Part shown: in pieces, positions 1 to 6,753 of the stretch
Layout: each line of letters opens with the position of its first letter
How positions within the stretch are numbered: the first letter of the stretch is position 1
Position numbers and translations under genes: made by a program
Notes under the pieces: generated by a model
Databases searched by the model: none
Told to the model about the DNA's origin: nothing
What the model saw: only the letters and a program-made list of their open reading frames with translations
Assembly: GCA_023445955.1 (NCBI GenBank)
Contig: JAEXJH010000189.1
Location: 1 to 6,753 of the forward strand
Length of the DNA: 6,753 nt
Direction of reading: 5' to 3'
DNA from: Pseudomonadota bacterium
GTDB taxonomy: Bacteria; Pseudomonadota; Alphaproteobacteria; Caulobacterales; Caulobacteraceae

Positions 1-63
1 CGCGGCGAGGGCGGGAGCCGCCGCGACGAGCGCGGCGGCGACGGTGAAGGACAGAACGCGCAT
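1..63 (-). CDS. N-terminal signal peptide of a further exported protein, cut by the window edge
   Basis: Only the first 21 codons are in view. They begin MRVLSFTVAAALV and continue with an alanine-rich stretch ending PALAA. This has a basic residue at position 2, a hydrophobic core and an AxA-type cleavage site (ALA), so it reads as a Sec signal peptide. The start overlaps the GH3 stop by one base and has a GGAAG ribosome binding site, so it is very probably the next gene of the same operon. The mature protein lies beyond the left edge and its function cannot be told. In this setting another glycoside hydrolase, esterase or sugar-processing enzyme would be expected, which is inference only. 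Confidence 0.75.
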   Translation of the reverse strand, partial: MRVLSFTVAAALVAAAPALAA

Positions 64-2351
64 CACGGCTTCCGCGACCAGGCCTTGAGGCTGGCCTTGC
101 CGGTCAGGGCCATGTCGCCGGCGTAGCTGCCGACATAAAGCGGGTAGGACCCCGCCGGGATCGTCCAGCCCGGCTTGGCGACATCGTAGTCGGCCAAGAG
201 GCGCGGCTCGACGGTCAGGGTCACGCGCTTGGTCTGGCCCGGCGCCAGGTCGACCTTCTCGAAGCCCGCCAGGCGGACCATCGACTTGCGCTTACCGGCC
301 GTGACGTAGAGCTGCGGGGTGTCGGCGCCGGCCACCTTGCCGGTGTTGGTGACGTCGAAGCTGACCGTCAGGCCGGCCGCGTCCTCGACCTTGAGGTTCT
401 TGTAGGCGAAGGCCGTGTACGAGAGGCCGTAGCCGAACGGATAGAGCGGCTGGCGCTTCTCTTGCGCGTACCAGCGGTAACCGACGGCGGCGCCTTCCGG
501 ATACTGGACGGCGAAGCCCTTGATGCCGTCGACCTTCTGGCCGGCGCGGCGGGCGTCGTCGATGGCGGCCTGCTCGGCGAAGCCCGGGGCGCTGGCGCGG
601 GGGGCCTGGTCGGCCGACTTCGGGAAGGTCATGGCCAGGCGGCCCGAGGGGTTCACCTCGCCGAACAGCAGGCGGGCGATGGCCTGGCCGCCGCGCTGGC
701 CGGGATACCAGGCCTGCAGCACCGCGCCGACGCGGTCCAGCCACGGCATGGTCACCGGGCCGCCGGTCTCCAGCACCACGATCGAGTTCTTGTTGGCGGC
801 GGCGACGGCGTCGATCAGGGCGTCCTGGTTCTCAGGGAGAACGATCGAGGGCGCGTCCTGCGCCTCGGTCTGCCAGTGCCAGGCGAAGACGATGGCGACG
901 TCGGCGTCCTTGGCGGCGGCCGCCGCGGCTGCGGGGTCCTTGCCGTCGACATAGATGACCTGCGCGCCCGGCGCGGCGGCCTTGATGGCTTCCAGCGGCG
1001 AGGAGGCGTGCCAGGTGACGCGGACGAACGAGGCGGCCTCGCCGCCGTTCAGCGGAATCTCGACCGGCGCGCCGCCGACCGAGCGCACCTGCGACGAGCC
1101 GCCGCCCGAGATCACGCCGACATCGGCATGGGCGCCGATCAGAACGATCTTCTTGGCCGTCTTGGCCAGGGGCAGCAGGTTCCCCTCGTTCTTCAGCAGC
1201 ACCGAGCCGCGCTCGGCCACCGCCTGGGCGACCTTGGCGTGGGCGGCGTAGTCGATCGGCTGGGCGGTCGCAGGCGTCGGGTTGTCCATCAGGCCCGAGG
1301 TGATCACCCCGTGCAGGATGCGGCGGACCATGTCGTCGACGCGAGCCTGGCTGACCTCGCCCTTGGCCACGGCGGCCTTCAGGTCGTCGCCGAAGAAGAT
1401 CTGGGTGTCCAGCTCCTGGCCCGACTGCTGGTCCAGGCCCGCCAGCGCGGCCTTGGTTGTACTGTGCACCGCGCCCCAGTCCGACATCACGAAGCCCGGA
1501 TAGTTCCAGTCGCGCTTCAGCACCTTGTTCAGCAGGAAGTCGTTCTGGCAGGCCCAGTCGCCATTGACCTTGTTGTAGGCGCACATGACCGAGGACGGAT
1601 TGCTCTTCTCGATCGCGATCTGGAAGGCCAGCAGGTCGCTCTCGCGCAGGTCCGCCTCGCCGATCTGGGCGTCCATCACGTGGCGGCCGGTCTCCTGGGC
1701 GTTCAGGGCGAAGTGCTTGATCGTCGAGACGATGTGGTTGGACTGCACGCCCTTGATCTGCTCGGCGGCCATCTCGCCGGCCAGCAGCGGGTCTTCGCCG
1801 AGGTATTCGAAATTACGGCCCGCCCACGGGTCGCGGGTCAGGTTGACGCCGCCGGCCAGCAGCACGTTGAAGGTCTTGGCGCGGGCTTCCGAACCGATCA
1901 TCGCCCCGCCGGCATAGGCCAGTTTCGGCTCGAAGGTGGAGGCCAGGGCCAGGCCCGACGGCAGGGCCGTGGCGACGTCGCCCTTGCGCTGCTCGACCTG
2001 GTTGGCCACGCCCAGGCTGGCGTCGCTTTCCCGCAAGGTGGGGATCTTCAGGCGCGGCACGCCGGGCACATAGCCGGCCGAGGGGATCATGTCGGCCGGG
2101 GCCGGCTTGGTGTTCGGCGGGAAGAGGCCGTGCAGATACGTGATCTTCTCGTCCATCGTCATCTGCTTGACGAGGGCGTCGGCGCGGGCCCAGGCGGCGT
2201 CGCCCGTGCGCGGCGCCAGGGGGGCGCTGTCCTTGGTCGGCATTGTCTGGGCGACGGCGCCCGACATCGGAGCGAGGGCGAGCAACGCCACGGCGGCGGT
2301 GGTCCGGCACAGGATCCGCAGGGCGGATGAAGGCTGGGCGGCGGTCGTCAT
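63..2351 (-). CDS. Secreted family 3 glycoside hydrolase (beta-glucosidase/beta-xylosidase type)
   Basis: This 762-residue enzyme should release sugars from the non-reducing end of beta-linked oligosaccharides with retention of configuration. Residues 1-34 are a signal peptide: basic n-region (R12, R16), hydrophobic VALLALAP, then cleavage after AVA before Q35. It is therefore exported to the periplasm or beyond. The N-terminal TIM-barrel domain (about 50-355) holds RESDASLG (107-114), TRDPWAGRNFEYLGEDP (172-188), IKHFALNAQETGRH (211-224) and the nucleophile motif VMSDWGA with D291. The alpha/beta domain (about 375-640) contains SVLLKNEGNLLPL, GGGSS and TEAQDAPS, where E496 fits the acid/base position, and GQRGGQAIARLLFGEVNPSGRL. 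VGYRWY and YPFGYGLSYT lead into a C-terminal fibronectin-III-like domain (about 665-745). An alanine run at 474-480 is a low-complexity linker. The gene follows the halogenase by 20 bp, and its TGA overlaps the next ATG. The family is certain; glucose versus xylose specificity cannot be settled by reading. Confidence 0.95.
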   Translation of the reverse strand: MTTAAQPSSALRILCRTTAAVALLALAPMSGAVAQTMPTKDSAPLAPRTGDAAWARADALVKQMTMDEKITYLHGLFPPNTKPAPADMIPSAGYVPGVPRLKIPTLRESDASLGVANQVEQRKGDVATALPSGLALASTFEPKLAYAGGAMIGSEARAKTFNVLLAGGVNLTRDPWAGRNFEYLGEDPLLAGEMAAEQIKGVQSNHIVSTIKHFALNAQETGRHVMDAQIGEADLRESDLLAFQIAIEKSNPSSVMCAYNKVNGDWACQNDFLLNKVLKRDWNYPGFVMSDWGAVHSTTKAALAGLDQQSGQELDTQIFFGDDLKAAVAKGEVSQARVDDMVRRILHGVITSGLMDNPTPATAQPIDYAAHAKVAQAVAERGSVLLKNEGNLLPLAKTAKKIVLIGAHADVGVISGGGSSQVRSVGGAPVEIPLNGGEAASFVRVTWHASSPLEAIKAAAPGAQVIYVDGKDPAAAAAAAKDADVAIVFAWHWQTEAQDAPSIVLPENQDALIDAVAAANKNSIVVLETGGPVTMPWLDRVGAVLQAWYPGQRGGQAIARLLFGEVNPSGRLAMTFPKSADQAPRASAPGFAEQAAIDDARRAGQKVDGIKGFAVQYPEGAAVGYRWYAQEKRQPLYPFGYGLSYTAFAYKNLKVEDAAGLTVSFDVTNTGKVAGADTPQLYVTAGKRKSMVRLAGFEKVDLAPGQTKRVTLTVEPRLLADYDVAKPGWTIPAGSYPLYVGSYAGDMALTGKASLKAWSRKP
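69..73 (-). promoter_or_regulatory. Ribosome binding site inside the GH3 3' end
   Basis: On the minus strand, GGAAG lies 5 bases before the ATG at 63 and within the last codons of the GH3 gene. The GH3 stop and this start share one base (TGATG). That arrangement usually means ribosomes finishing the first gene re-initiate on the second, so the two proteins are made at linked rates. Confidence 0.5.
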
Positions 2352-2358
2352 GGCGTTA

Positions 2359-2362
2359 CTCC
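2359..2362 (-). promoter_or_regulatory. Ribosome binding site of the GH3 gene
   Basis: On the minus strand, GGAG (within ACGGAGT) lies 7 bases before the ATG at 2351, inside the 20-bp gap after the halogenase stop. It selects this ATG over an in-frame GTG at 2462. Starting at the GTG would overlap the halogenase by about 90 bases and bury the signal peptide behind 37 extra arginine- and proline-rich residues. Confidence 0.75.
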
Positions 2363-2371
2363 GTGTAGGCT

Positions 2372-3901
2372 TTAGGGCGTTGGAACAGGGGTGGCGGGCA
2401 GCGGCGGCGCCTGGCACGCCCGGGCCACGAACTCGGCGTGGCTGGGCATCACGGCGAGGCACTTGCCGATGACCGTCTGAATGTTGGCGAGGTGGGTGGC
2501 GATGGCCTCGTCGGTGTGGACGCGGACCAGCGGGTCGTAGGACTTCGGGATCACGCCCTGGCCCAGGAACACCTGGATCCAGCTCTCCTCGGTGAACAGC
2601 TCGTCGTCCTCGCGGAACACCCGGCCGTTGGCGCGGAACAGGTCCATCTTCCGCTGCAGGGTCGCGGGGACCTCCATGTCGCGGCAGTAGCGCCAGAACG
2701 GCGTGTCGTCGCGGGCGGTGGCCTTGTAGTGCAGGATGATGAAGTCGCGGATGCGCTCGTATTCGAAGTCGCTCTGGCGATTGAACTCGTCGACATTGGC
2801 CTGGTCGAAGCCGCCGTCCGGCAGCAGGCGGACCATGCGGATCACCGCCGACTGGATCAGGTGCAGGCTGGTCGACTCCAGGGGCTCCATGAAGCCGCTG
2901 GCCAGGCCGATCGACACGCAGTTCTTGTTCCAGATCTTCTTGCGCTTGCCGGTCGTGAACCGCAGCCGCATCGGGTTGGCGCGCTGGGCGCCGTCCAGGT
3001 TGGCCAGCAGGACGCGCTCGGCCTCATCGTCGTCGATGTATTGGCTGGAATAGACGTGGCCGTTGCCCGTGCGATGCTGCAGCGGAATGCGCCACTGCCA
3101 GCCGGCGTCATGGGCGGTCGAGCGGGTGTAGGGCGTGAAGTGCTCCGAGCGCTCGGTCGGCACGGCGATGGCCCGGTCGGCGGGCAGCCAGTGAGTCCAG
3201 TCCTCGTAACCGGTCTTCAGCGCCTGCTCGATGATCAGGCCGCGGAAGCCCGAGCAGTCGATGAAGAAGTCGGCGGCGATCACCGCGCCGTCGTTCATGG
3301 TCACCGACTGGACGAAGCCGTCCGCGGGCCGCAGCGTCACGTCGACGATCTTGCCCTCGCGCCGCTGGACGCCGCGCGCCTGGGCGTAGGTCGACAGGTG
3401 CTTGGCGTAGAGGCCGGCGTCGAAGTGGAAGGCGTGGGCGATGTGGCCGATCGGCGACTCGCTCATGTCGGCCCGGGCGCGCATGAACTTGTCCTGCAGC
3501 GCCATGGCGTTGTTGATCGACAGGTCGTCGAAGTCCGGCGCGCGGCCCAGCTCGCGCATGCGCAGCCAGTACTGGTGGACGCGCAGCCATCCCAGGTCCT
3601 GGCCCAGCACGCCAAAGCCGTGCAGGTAGCTCTCGCCTTTGCGATACCAGTTCCGAAACTCGATCCCGAGCTTGAAGGATCCTTGCGTCTTGCGCAGGAA
3701 GTCGTCCTCGTCGATGCCGAGCAGCTCGTTGAATTTCTTGATGGCGGGGATGGTCGCTTCCCCGACCCCGACGGTGCCGATCTGCTCGGACTCGATCAGG
3801 ACGATCTCGTAGAGACCCTGGAACAGGCGCGAGCACAGCGCCGCCGTCATCCAGCCTGCGGACCCGCCGCCGGCGATCAGTATCTTCTTGAGCGGTTGCA
3901 A
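2372..3901 (-). CDS. Flavin-dependent tryptophan-halogenase-family protein
   Basis: This 509-residue protein matches the usual length of the family (about 500-540). Characterised members use FADH2, oxygen and halide to form hypohalous acid, which halogenates an aromatic ring, often indole or tryptophan. Visible motifs are the N-terminal FAD-binding GGGSAGW (11-17) after a short beta-strand; VGVGEATIP (44-52); a lysine at 77 in GSFKLGIEF, in the position of the catalytic lysine; the family signature GWQWRIP (267-273); and EPLEST (339-344), which carries the conserved active-site glutamate. No signal peptide or membrane segment is seen, so it should be cytoplasmic. It starts at TTG behind a strong ribosome binding site and ends 20 bp before the GH3 gene, so the two are probably co-transcribed. 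No flavin reductase partner is in the window. Relatives of this BrvH-like type are, from memory, reported to brominate indole rather than free tryptophan. The family assignment is firm; substrate and halide are unknown. Confidence 0.93.
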   Translation of the reverse strand: MQPLKKILIAGGGSAGWMTAALCSRLFQGLYEIVLIESEQIGTVGVGEATIPAIKKFNELLGIDEDDFLRKTQGSFKLGIEFRNWYRKGESYLHGFGVLGQDLGWLRVHQYWLRMRELGRAPDFDDLSINNAMALQDKFMRARADMSESPIGHIAHAFHFDAGLYAKHLSTYAQARGVQRREGKIVDVTLRPADGFVQSVTMNDGAVIAADFFIDCSGFRGLIIEQALKTGYEDWTHWLPADRAIAVPTERSEHFTPYTRSTAHDAGWQWRIPLQHRTGNGHVYSSQYIDDDEAERVLLANLDGAQRANPMRLRFTTGKRKKIWNKNCVSIGLASGFMEPLESTSLHLIQSAVIRMVRLLPDGGFDQANVDEFNRQSDFEYERIRDFIILHYKATARDDTPFWRYCRDMEVPATLQRKMDLFRANGRVFREDDELFTEESWIQVFLGQGVIPKSYDPLVRVHTDEAIATHLANIQTVIGKCLAVMPSHAEFVARACQAPPLPATPVPTP

Positions 3902-3908
3902 CCACCCG

Positions 3909-3914
3909 CCTCCC
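3909..3914 (-). promoter_or_regulatory. Ribosome binding site of the halogenase gene; fixes a TTG start
   Basis: On the minus strand, GGGAGG sits 7 bases before the TTG at 3901. This is close to an ideal Shine-Dalgarno match and spacing. A GTG at 3905 is nearer the site but lies in another frame and does not encode the halogenase. No ATG or GTG occurs in the halogenase frame between the last upstream in-frame stop (TGA at 4009-4007) and this TTG. The TTG start is therefore well supported. Confidence 0.8.
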
Positions 3915-3929
3915 GTTGAGCTCAGAAGT

Positions 3930-3953
3930 CGGGGCCGCCGTTGGGCGACCCCG
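3930..3953 (-). other. GC-rich hairpin in the receptor-halogenase spacer
   Basis: The minus-strand RNA can form a 10-bp stem, CGGGGTCGCC pairing with GGCGGCCCCG around a CAAC loop, with a single G-U wobble. It lies within the 117-bp spacer, after the receptor stop and about 16 bases before the halogenase Shine-Dalgarno. No U-run follows it (the next bases are ACTTCTGAGC), so it is not a classical intrinsic terminator. It could mark an RNA processing or stability boundary that keeps receptor mRNA more abundant than the enzyme mRNAs, or act as a weak attenuator. The complementarity is seen directly; any function is inference. No convincing promoter was recognised in the rest of the spacer. Confidence 0.55.
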
Positions 3954-4018
3954 CCTCCGATTGGTTCTTGCCTGGCGAGCCTGGCCGCGGGGGAGCGCGA
4001 CCTGGTTCAGCCCTTTGC

Positions 4019-6753
4019 TTAGAACCGATAGTTCACGCCGAACAGGATCTGACGGCCGTACTTCTCGTAGGTCTCGGGCAGCGAACCGCCGCTCTGCGTC
4101 TTGGTGCCGCCACCGTCGAGGCCCAGGCGCGTGCGGTACGGCGAGTCCGTCAGGTTGTTGACCTGCAGAAGGACGCCGAGGTTCTGCAGCGGACCGTCAT
4201 TGAAGGTGTAGCCGATCTGGGCGTCCACCTGCTTGTCGGCCAGGATCTCGGTGAAGCCCCGGGTGGCGAACAGCTGCACCACTTCGCCCTTGAAGGCCGA
4301 GCGGTAGCGCTGGCTGATGCGCGCCTGGAAGCCGCCGCGCTCGTAGTAGCCGGTGACGTTGTAGACCGTGCCCGACAGGCCCGGGATGCGGACCTCCTGC
4401 TTGGGATCGGTGCTGGTGGTCGGGTTCAGGTTCGACTTGGTCAGCGACAGGCTGCCCTGCAGGCCGAAGCCCTTCAGGATCTCGGCGAACTGGCCGAACT
4501 CGACCGCGCCGCTGAACTCCACGCCCTTGACCGTACCGCCGTTGCCGTTGGCCGGCAGGGTGATCTGGCCGATGTTGTTGATGACGGTCCCGGCCGGGAT
4601 GTTGGCTCCCGGCGGCAGCGGGATACCCGTGAAGTCGAACGTGCCCGACTGCTGATAGATGTAGGTGTCGAGCTTCTTGTAGAAGCCGGCCACCGAGAAA
4701 TAGGTCGCGGGGCTGACGTACCATTCGTACGCCAGATCGGCGGCCTTGGCTTCCCACGGACGCAGGTGCGGGTTGCCGCCCGAGGCCGACCACGGATTGA
4801 CCGTCGTGCCCGGACCGCAGGGCTGGCTGGAGCAGACGAGGCCGTTGAAGCCCGGCGTCACGTTGGCGCGCATGTCGTCCATGCGCGGACGGGCCATGGT
4901 CTTCGACAGGGCCAGACGCAGGCGATGACCGCCGCCCAGGTCGTAGATCAGGTTCATGCTGGGCAGGACGTCGGTGTAGTCGTCCTTGGCGTTGATCTTG
5001 GTCGGGACGATCGGCTGGCCGGCGGCCGTGCCGTTGATCACGACACCGGTCGATTGCTGCTTCTGCTGCACCACCTGGACGCCGACATTGCCGCGCAGGG
5101 CGCCGGTCTGGAAGTCGGCCTTGGCGAAGACGGTCGTGACCTCCTCGGTGATGTCCCAGTTCTTGTCGTAGTAGTTGGCGTCGAGGATCGGCGCGGAGTT
5201 GTAGTACTTCTTCCAGACGTCGCCGATGTTGACCGAGAGGACATTGCCGAAGCCGGCGAAGCCCAGATTGGTTGGGGTGACCAGGTCGGCGGAGTCGACA
5301 TAGACCTGCTGGCGACCGTTCTTCAGGAACAGGTCGTTGTCCGAGACGGTCTTGCCCTTGTCGCGCTTGGTGTAGTTCACGCCGCCCGTCAGCTTGGTGA
5401 CGAAGCCGTCCAGCTCGCGCTCGAGGTGGACGTCGACCGCCTTGACGTCTTCCTTGACGTGCGGATAGCGGATGGCGCCGTCGTGACCCCAGCCGCCCCA
5501 AGGGGCGCGGTCGCCCAGGGTGACCTTGCTGGCGTCGGCGTAGTTCAGACCTTCGTGATATTGCGAGAAGCCGTCGTCGGCGACCTGGAAGCCGATGGTG
5601 TCATAGGTGCGGCCCACGTCCGGCGTGGCCGGGGTGACGCCGCCGACGCCGCGGCCGTAGCCCGCGTACGTCTCCATGATCTGTTCCTTCCGCTTGTTCG
5701 ACGAATAGGACAGGTCGGCGACCAGCTTGGTCTTCTCATCCAGCTGGAATTCGTTGTTGAAGCCGGCCGAGAACAGCTGGTCGCGGCGGGTGTTGAAGTC
5801 GTTGCGCAGGATCGGCACGCCGTGGTTCAGCGTGCCGCCGGTGGCGAACTTCGAGCCGCCCACGTCGGCGGTCGTGACGTTCGAATAGGTCACGCCGTCG
5901 GCATAGGGGTTCGAGAACCACTGGGCGCCGCGCGTCGTCTCCTTCTGGAAGAAGGTCGAGTAGTACAGGTCCAGCGTCGAGTGGATGCGGTCGTTGGGCT
6001 TGTACTCGAAAATGCCGATCACGGCGTCGCGCTTGTTGTTGCGCGAGACGGCCATGATCTCCTGGCCGTTCAGCATCAGAGCGCCGTCGGCGCTGTCCGG
6101 CGACGTCGATTCCGGCGGGAAGGCCTCGTAGCCATAGGCCTTGTAGCGCTTCACCTGCGACGGCGAATCCAGGTGGGCGTAACCCAGAGCCACGCCGATG
6201 GTGTCGTCGGCGAACTGGTTGATGTAGCTGAGGCTGAAGCGGCCACCGGTGTTGCGGGAGTCGTCGTTCAGCTTCTTGCCCGAGGTCTTCTCGCCGCGCA
6301 GGTTCACCGCCAGGGTGCGCTTGCCGTATTGCAGCGGACGCACGGTGCGCAGGTCGGCAGTGCCCGAAAGGCCCATGCCCGAGACCTGGGCGTCCGGCGT
6401 CTTGTAGATCACGACGCTGCTCAGCAGTTCCGACGGATACTGGTCGAACTCGACGGCGCGGTTGTCGCCGGAGCTGGCCTGCTGGCGGCCGTTCAGAAGG
6501 GTGGTGGTGAAGTCGGGCGCGAGACCGCGGATCGAGATGACCTGGGCGCGACCGTTGACGCGCTGGGCGGCCAGGCCCGGCAGGCGCGCGATCGACTCGG
6601 CGATCGACACGTCCGGCAGCTTGCCGATGTCTTCGGCCGAGACGGCTTCGACGATCGAGGTCTCGTTCTTCTTGATGTTGATCGAGTTCTGGATGCCGGC
6701 GCGGATGCCGGTCACGACGATGGCGTCGACCGTGTCGTCAGCCTGCGCCGCCG
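4019..6753 (-). CDS. TonB-dependent outer-membrane receptor (Xanthomonas/Caulobacter type), N-terminus cut by the window edge
   Basis: This is an outer-membrane active transporter that uses TonB/ExbBD energy to bring a ligand into the periplasm. The frame stays open to the right edge, giving about 910 visible residues and ending in TAA. The visible protein begins AAQADDTVDAIVVTGIR. This looks like a signal-peptidase site (AQA then DD) followed directly by a TonB box (VDAIVV at about residues 8-13), so essentially only the signal peptide is missing. An internal GTG at 6715 falls inside the TonB box and is not the true start. The plug domain covers about residues 25-150, with the motifs VSAEDIGKLPDVSIAES, ISIRGL, TTLLNGRQ and VEFDQYPSELL. 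The rest is the 22-strand barrel, including GNPHLRPWEAK and ending GVNYRF with the usual terminal aromatic residue. Two cysteines six residues apart (codons at 4834 and 4819) probably close a disulphide in an extracellular loop. In Caulobacter and Xanthomonas this subfamily commonly serves carbohydrate uptake, and the downstream GH3 gene supports that here. The exact ligand cannot be read from the sequence. Confidence 0.95.
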   Translation of the reverse strand, partial: AAQADDTVDAIVVTGIRAGIQNSINIKKNETSIVEAVSAEDIGKLPDVSIAESIARLPGLAAQRVNGRAQVISIRGLAPDFTTTLLNGRQQASSGDNRAVEFDQYPSELLSSVVIYKTPDAQVSGMGLSGTADLRTVRPLQYGKRTLAVNLRGEKTSGKKLNDDSRNTGGRFSLSYINQFADDTIGVALGYAHLDSPSQVKRYKAYGYEAFPPESTSPDSADGALMLNGQEIMAVSRNNKRDAVIGIFEYKPNDRIHSTLDLYYSTFFQKETTRGAQWFSNPYADGVTYSNVTTADVGGSKFATGGTLNHGVPILRNDFNTRRDQLFSAGFNNEFQLDEKTKLVADLSYSSNKRKEQIMETYAGYGRGVGGVTPATPDVGRTYDTIGFQVADDGFSQYHEGLNYADASKVTLGDRAPWGGWGHDGAIRYPHVKEDVKAVDVHLERELDGFVTKLTGGVNYTKRDKGKTVSDNDLFLKNGRQQVYVDSADLVTPTNLGFAGFGNVLSVNIGDVWKKYYNSAPILDANYYDKNWDITEEVTTVFAKADFQTGALRGNVGVQVVQQKQQSTGVVINGTAAGQPIVPTKINAKDDYTDVLPSMNLIYDLGGGHRLRLALSKTMARPRMDDMRANVTPGFNGLVCSSQPCGPGTTVNPWSASGGNPHLRPWEAKAADLAYEWYVSPATYFSVAGFYKKLDTYIYQQSGTFDFTGIPLPPGANIPAGTVINNIGQITLPANGNGGTVKGVEFSGAVEFGQFAEILKGFGLQGSLSLTKSNLNPTTSTDPKQEVRIPGLSGTVYNVTGYYERGGFQARISQRYRSAFKGEVVQLFATRGFTEILADKQVDAQIGYTFNDGPLQNLGVLLQVNNLTDSPYRTRLGLDGGGTKTQSGGSLPETYEKYGRQILFGVNYRF

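Noticed and set aside
462..2330. Long open frame on the plus strand (622 codons) opposite the GH3 gene
   Set aside because: It is antisense to an unmistakable GH3 gene. Its product is Gly/Ala/Arg/Val-rich, with no domain pattern. Such mirror frames are usual in GC-rich genes.
63..2462. Longer GH3 start at the GTG at 2462
   Set aside because: It adds 37 Arg/Pro-rich residues ahead of a clear signal peptide, overlaps the halogenase by about 90 bases and lacks the good ribosome site seen before the ATG at 2351.
2438..3919. Long open frame on the plus strand (493 codons) opposite the halogenase
   Set aside because: Same antisense artefact of high GC. Its composition is biased and it shows no motif, while the opposite strand carries a complete, motif-rich flavoenzyme.
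3930..3953. Intrinsic terminator between receptor and halogenase
   Set aside because: The stem is strong but no run of U follows it, and the downstream gene begins shortly after with no promoter I can recognise.
3902..4021. Receptor-halogenase fusion or read-through, since both genes are in the same frame
   Set aside because: TAA at 4021-4019 and a second in-frame TGA at 4009-4007 separate them, and the receptor ends in its normal terminal phenylalanine.
4019..6715. Receptor start at the GTG at 6715
   Set aside because: The frame continues upstream to the window edge and supplies a signal-peptide cleavage site and a TonB box. The GTG is an internal valine of that box.
1..6753. CRISPR array, insertion sequence, tRNA or rRNA
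   Set aside because: No regularly spaced repeats, transposase motifs, terminal inverted repeats or recognisable RNA genes were seen. The window is almost entirely accounted for by the four minus-strand genes.

Overview
The window is GC-rich, and all of its coding lies on the minus strand, read from the right edge to the left. The receptor is of the type typical of Caulobacter and Xanthomonas (N-terminal consensus around VSAEDIGKLPDVSIAES). Together with the codon use and the partner genes, this points to an alphaproteobacterium of the Caulobacteraceae (Caulobacter or a close relative). That placement is inferred from family resemblance, not from a database search.

Layout in transcription order: (1) 6753-4019, a TonB-dependent outer-membrane receptor, complete except for its signal peptide, which lies beyond the right edge; (2) 4018-3902, a 117-bp spacer holding a strong GC-rich hairpin and, at its end, a near-perfect Shine-Dalgarno; (3) 3901-2372, a flavin-dependent tryptophan-halogenase-family protein starting at TTG; (4) a 20-bp gap with a ribosome binding site; (5) 2351-63, a secreted family 3 glycoside hydrolase of the beta-glucosidase/beta-xylosidase type; (6) a TGATG stop/start overlap leading into 63-1, the signal peptide of a further exported protein that runs off the left edge.

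The tight spacing suggests one operon, or one operon with an internal expression step at the hairpin. The simplest reading is a carbohydrate-scavenging (polysaccharide utilisation) locus. The receptor would import an oligosaccharide or glycoside across the outer membrane. The GH3 enzyme would then remove sugars from its non-reducing end in the periplasm or outside the cell, and the next exported protein probably contributes another activity. The odd member is the halogenase-like flavoenzyme. It keeps the family's flavin-binding and catalytic motifs, yet it sits among sugar-uptake genes with no flavin reductase or natural-product pathway in view. Its substrate and role are the main open question here.
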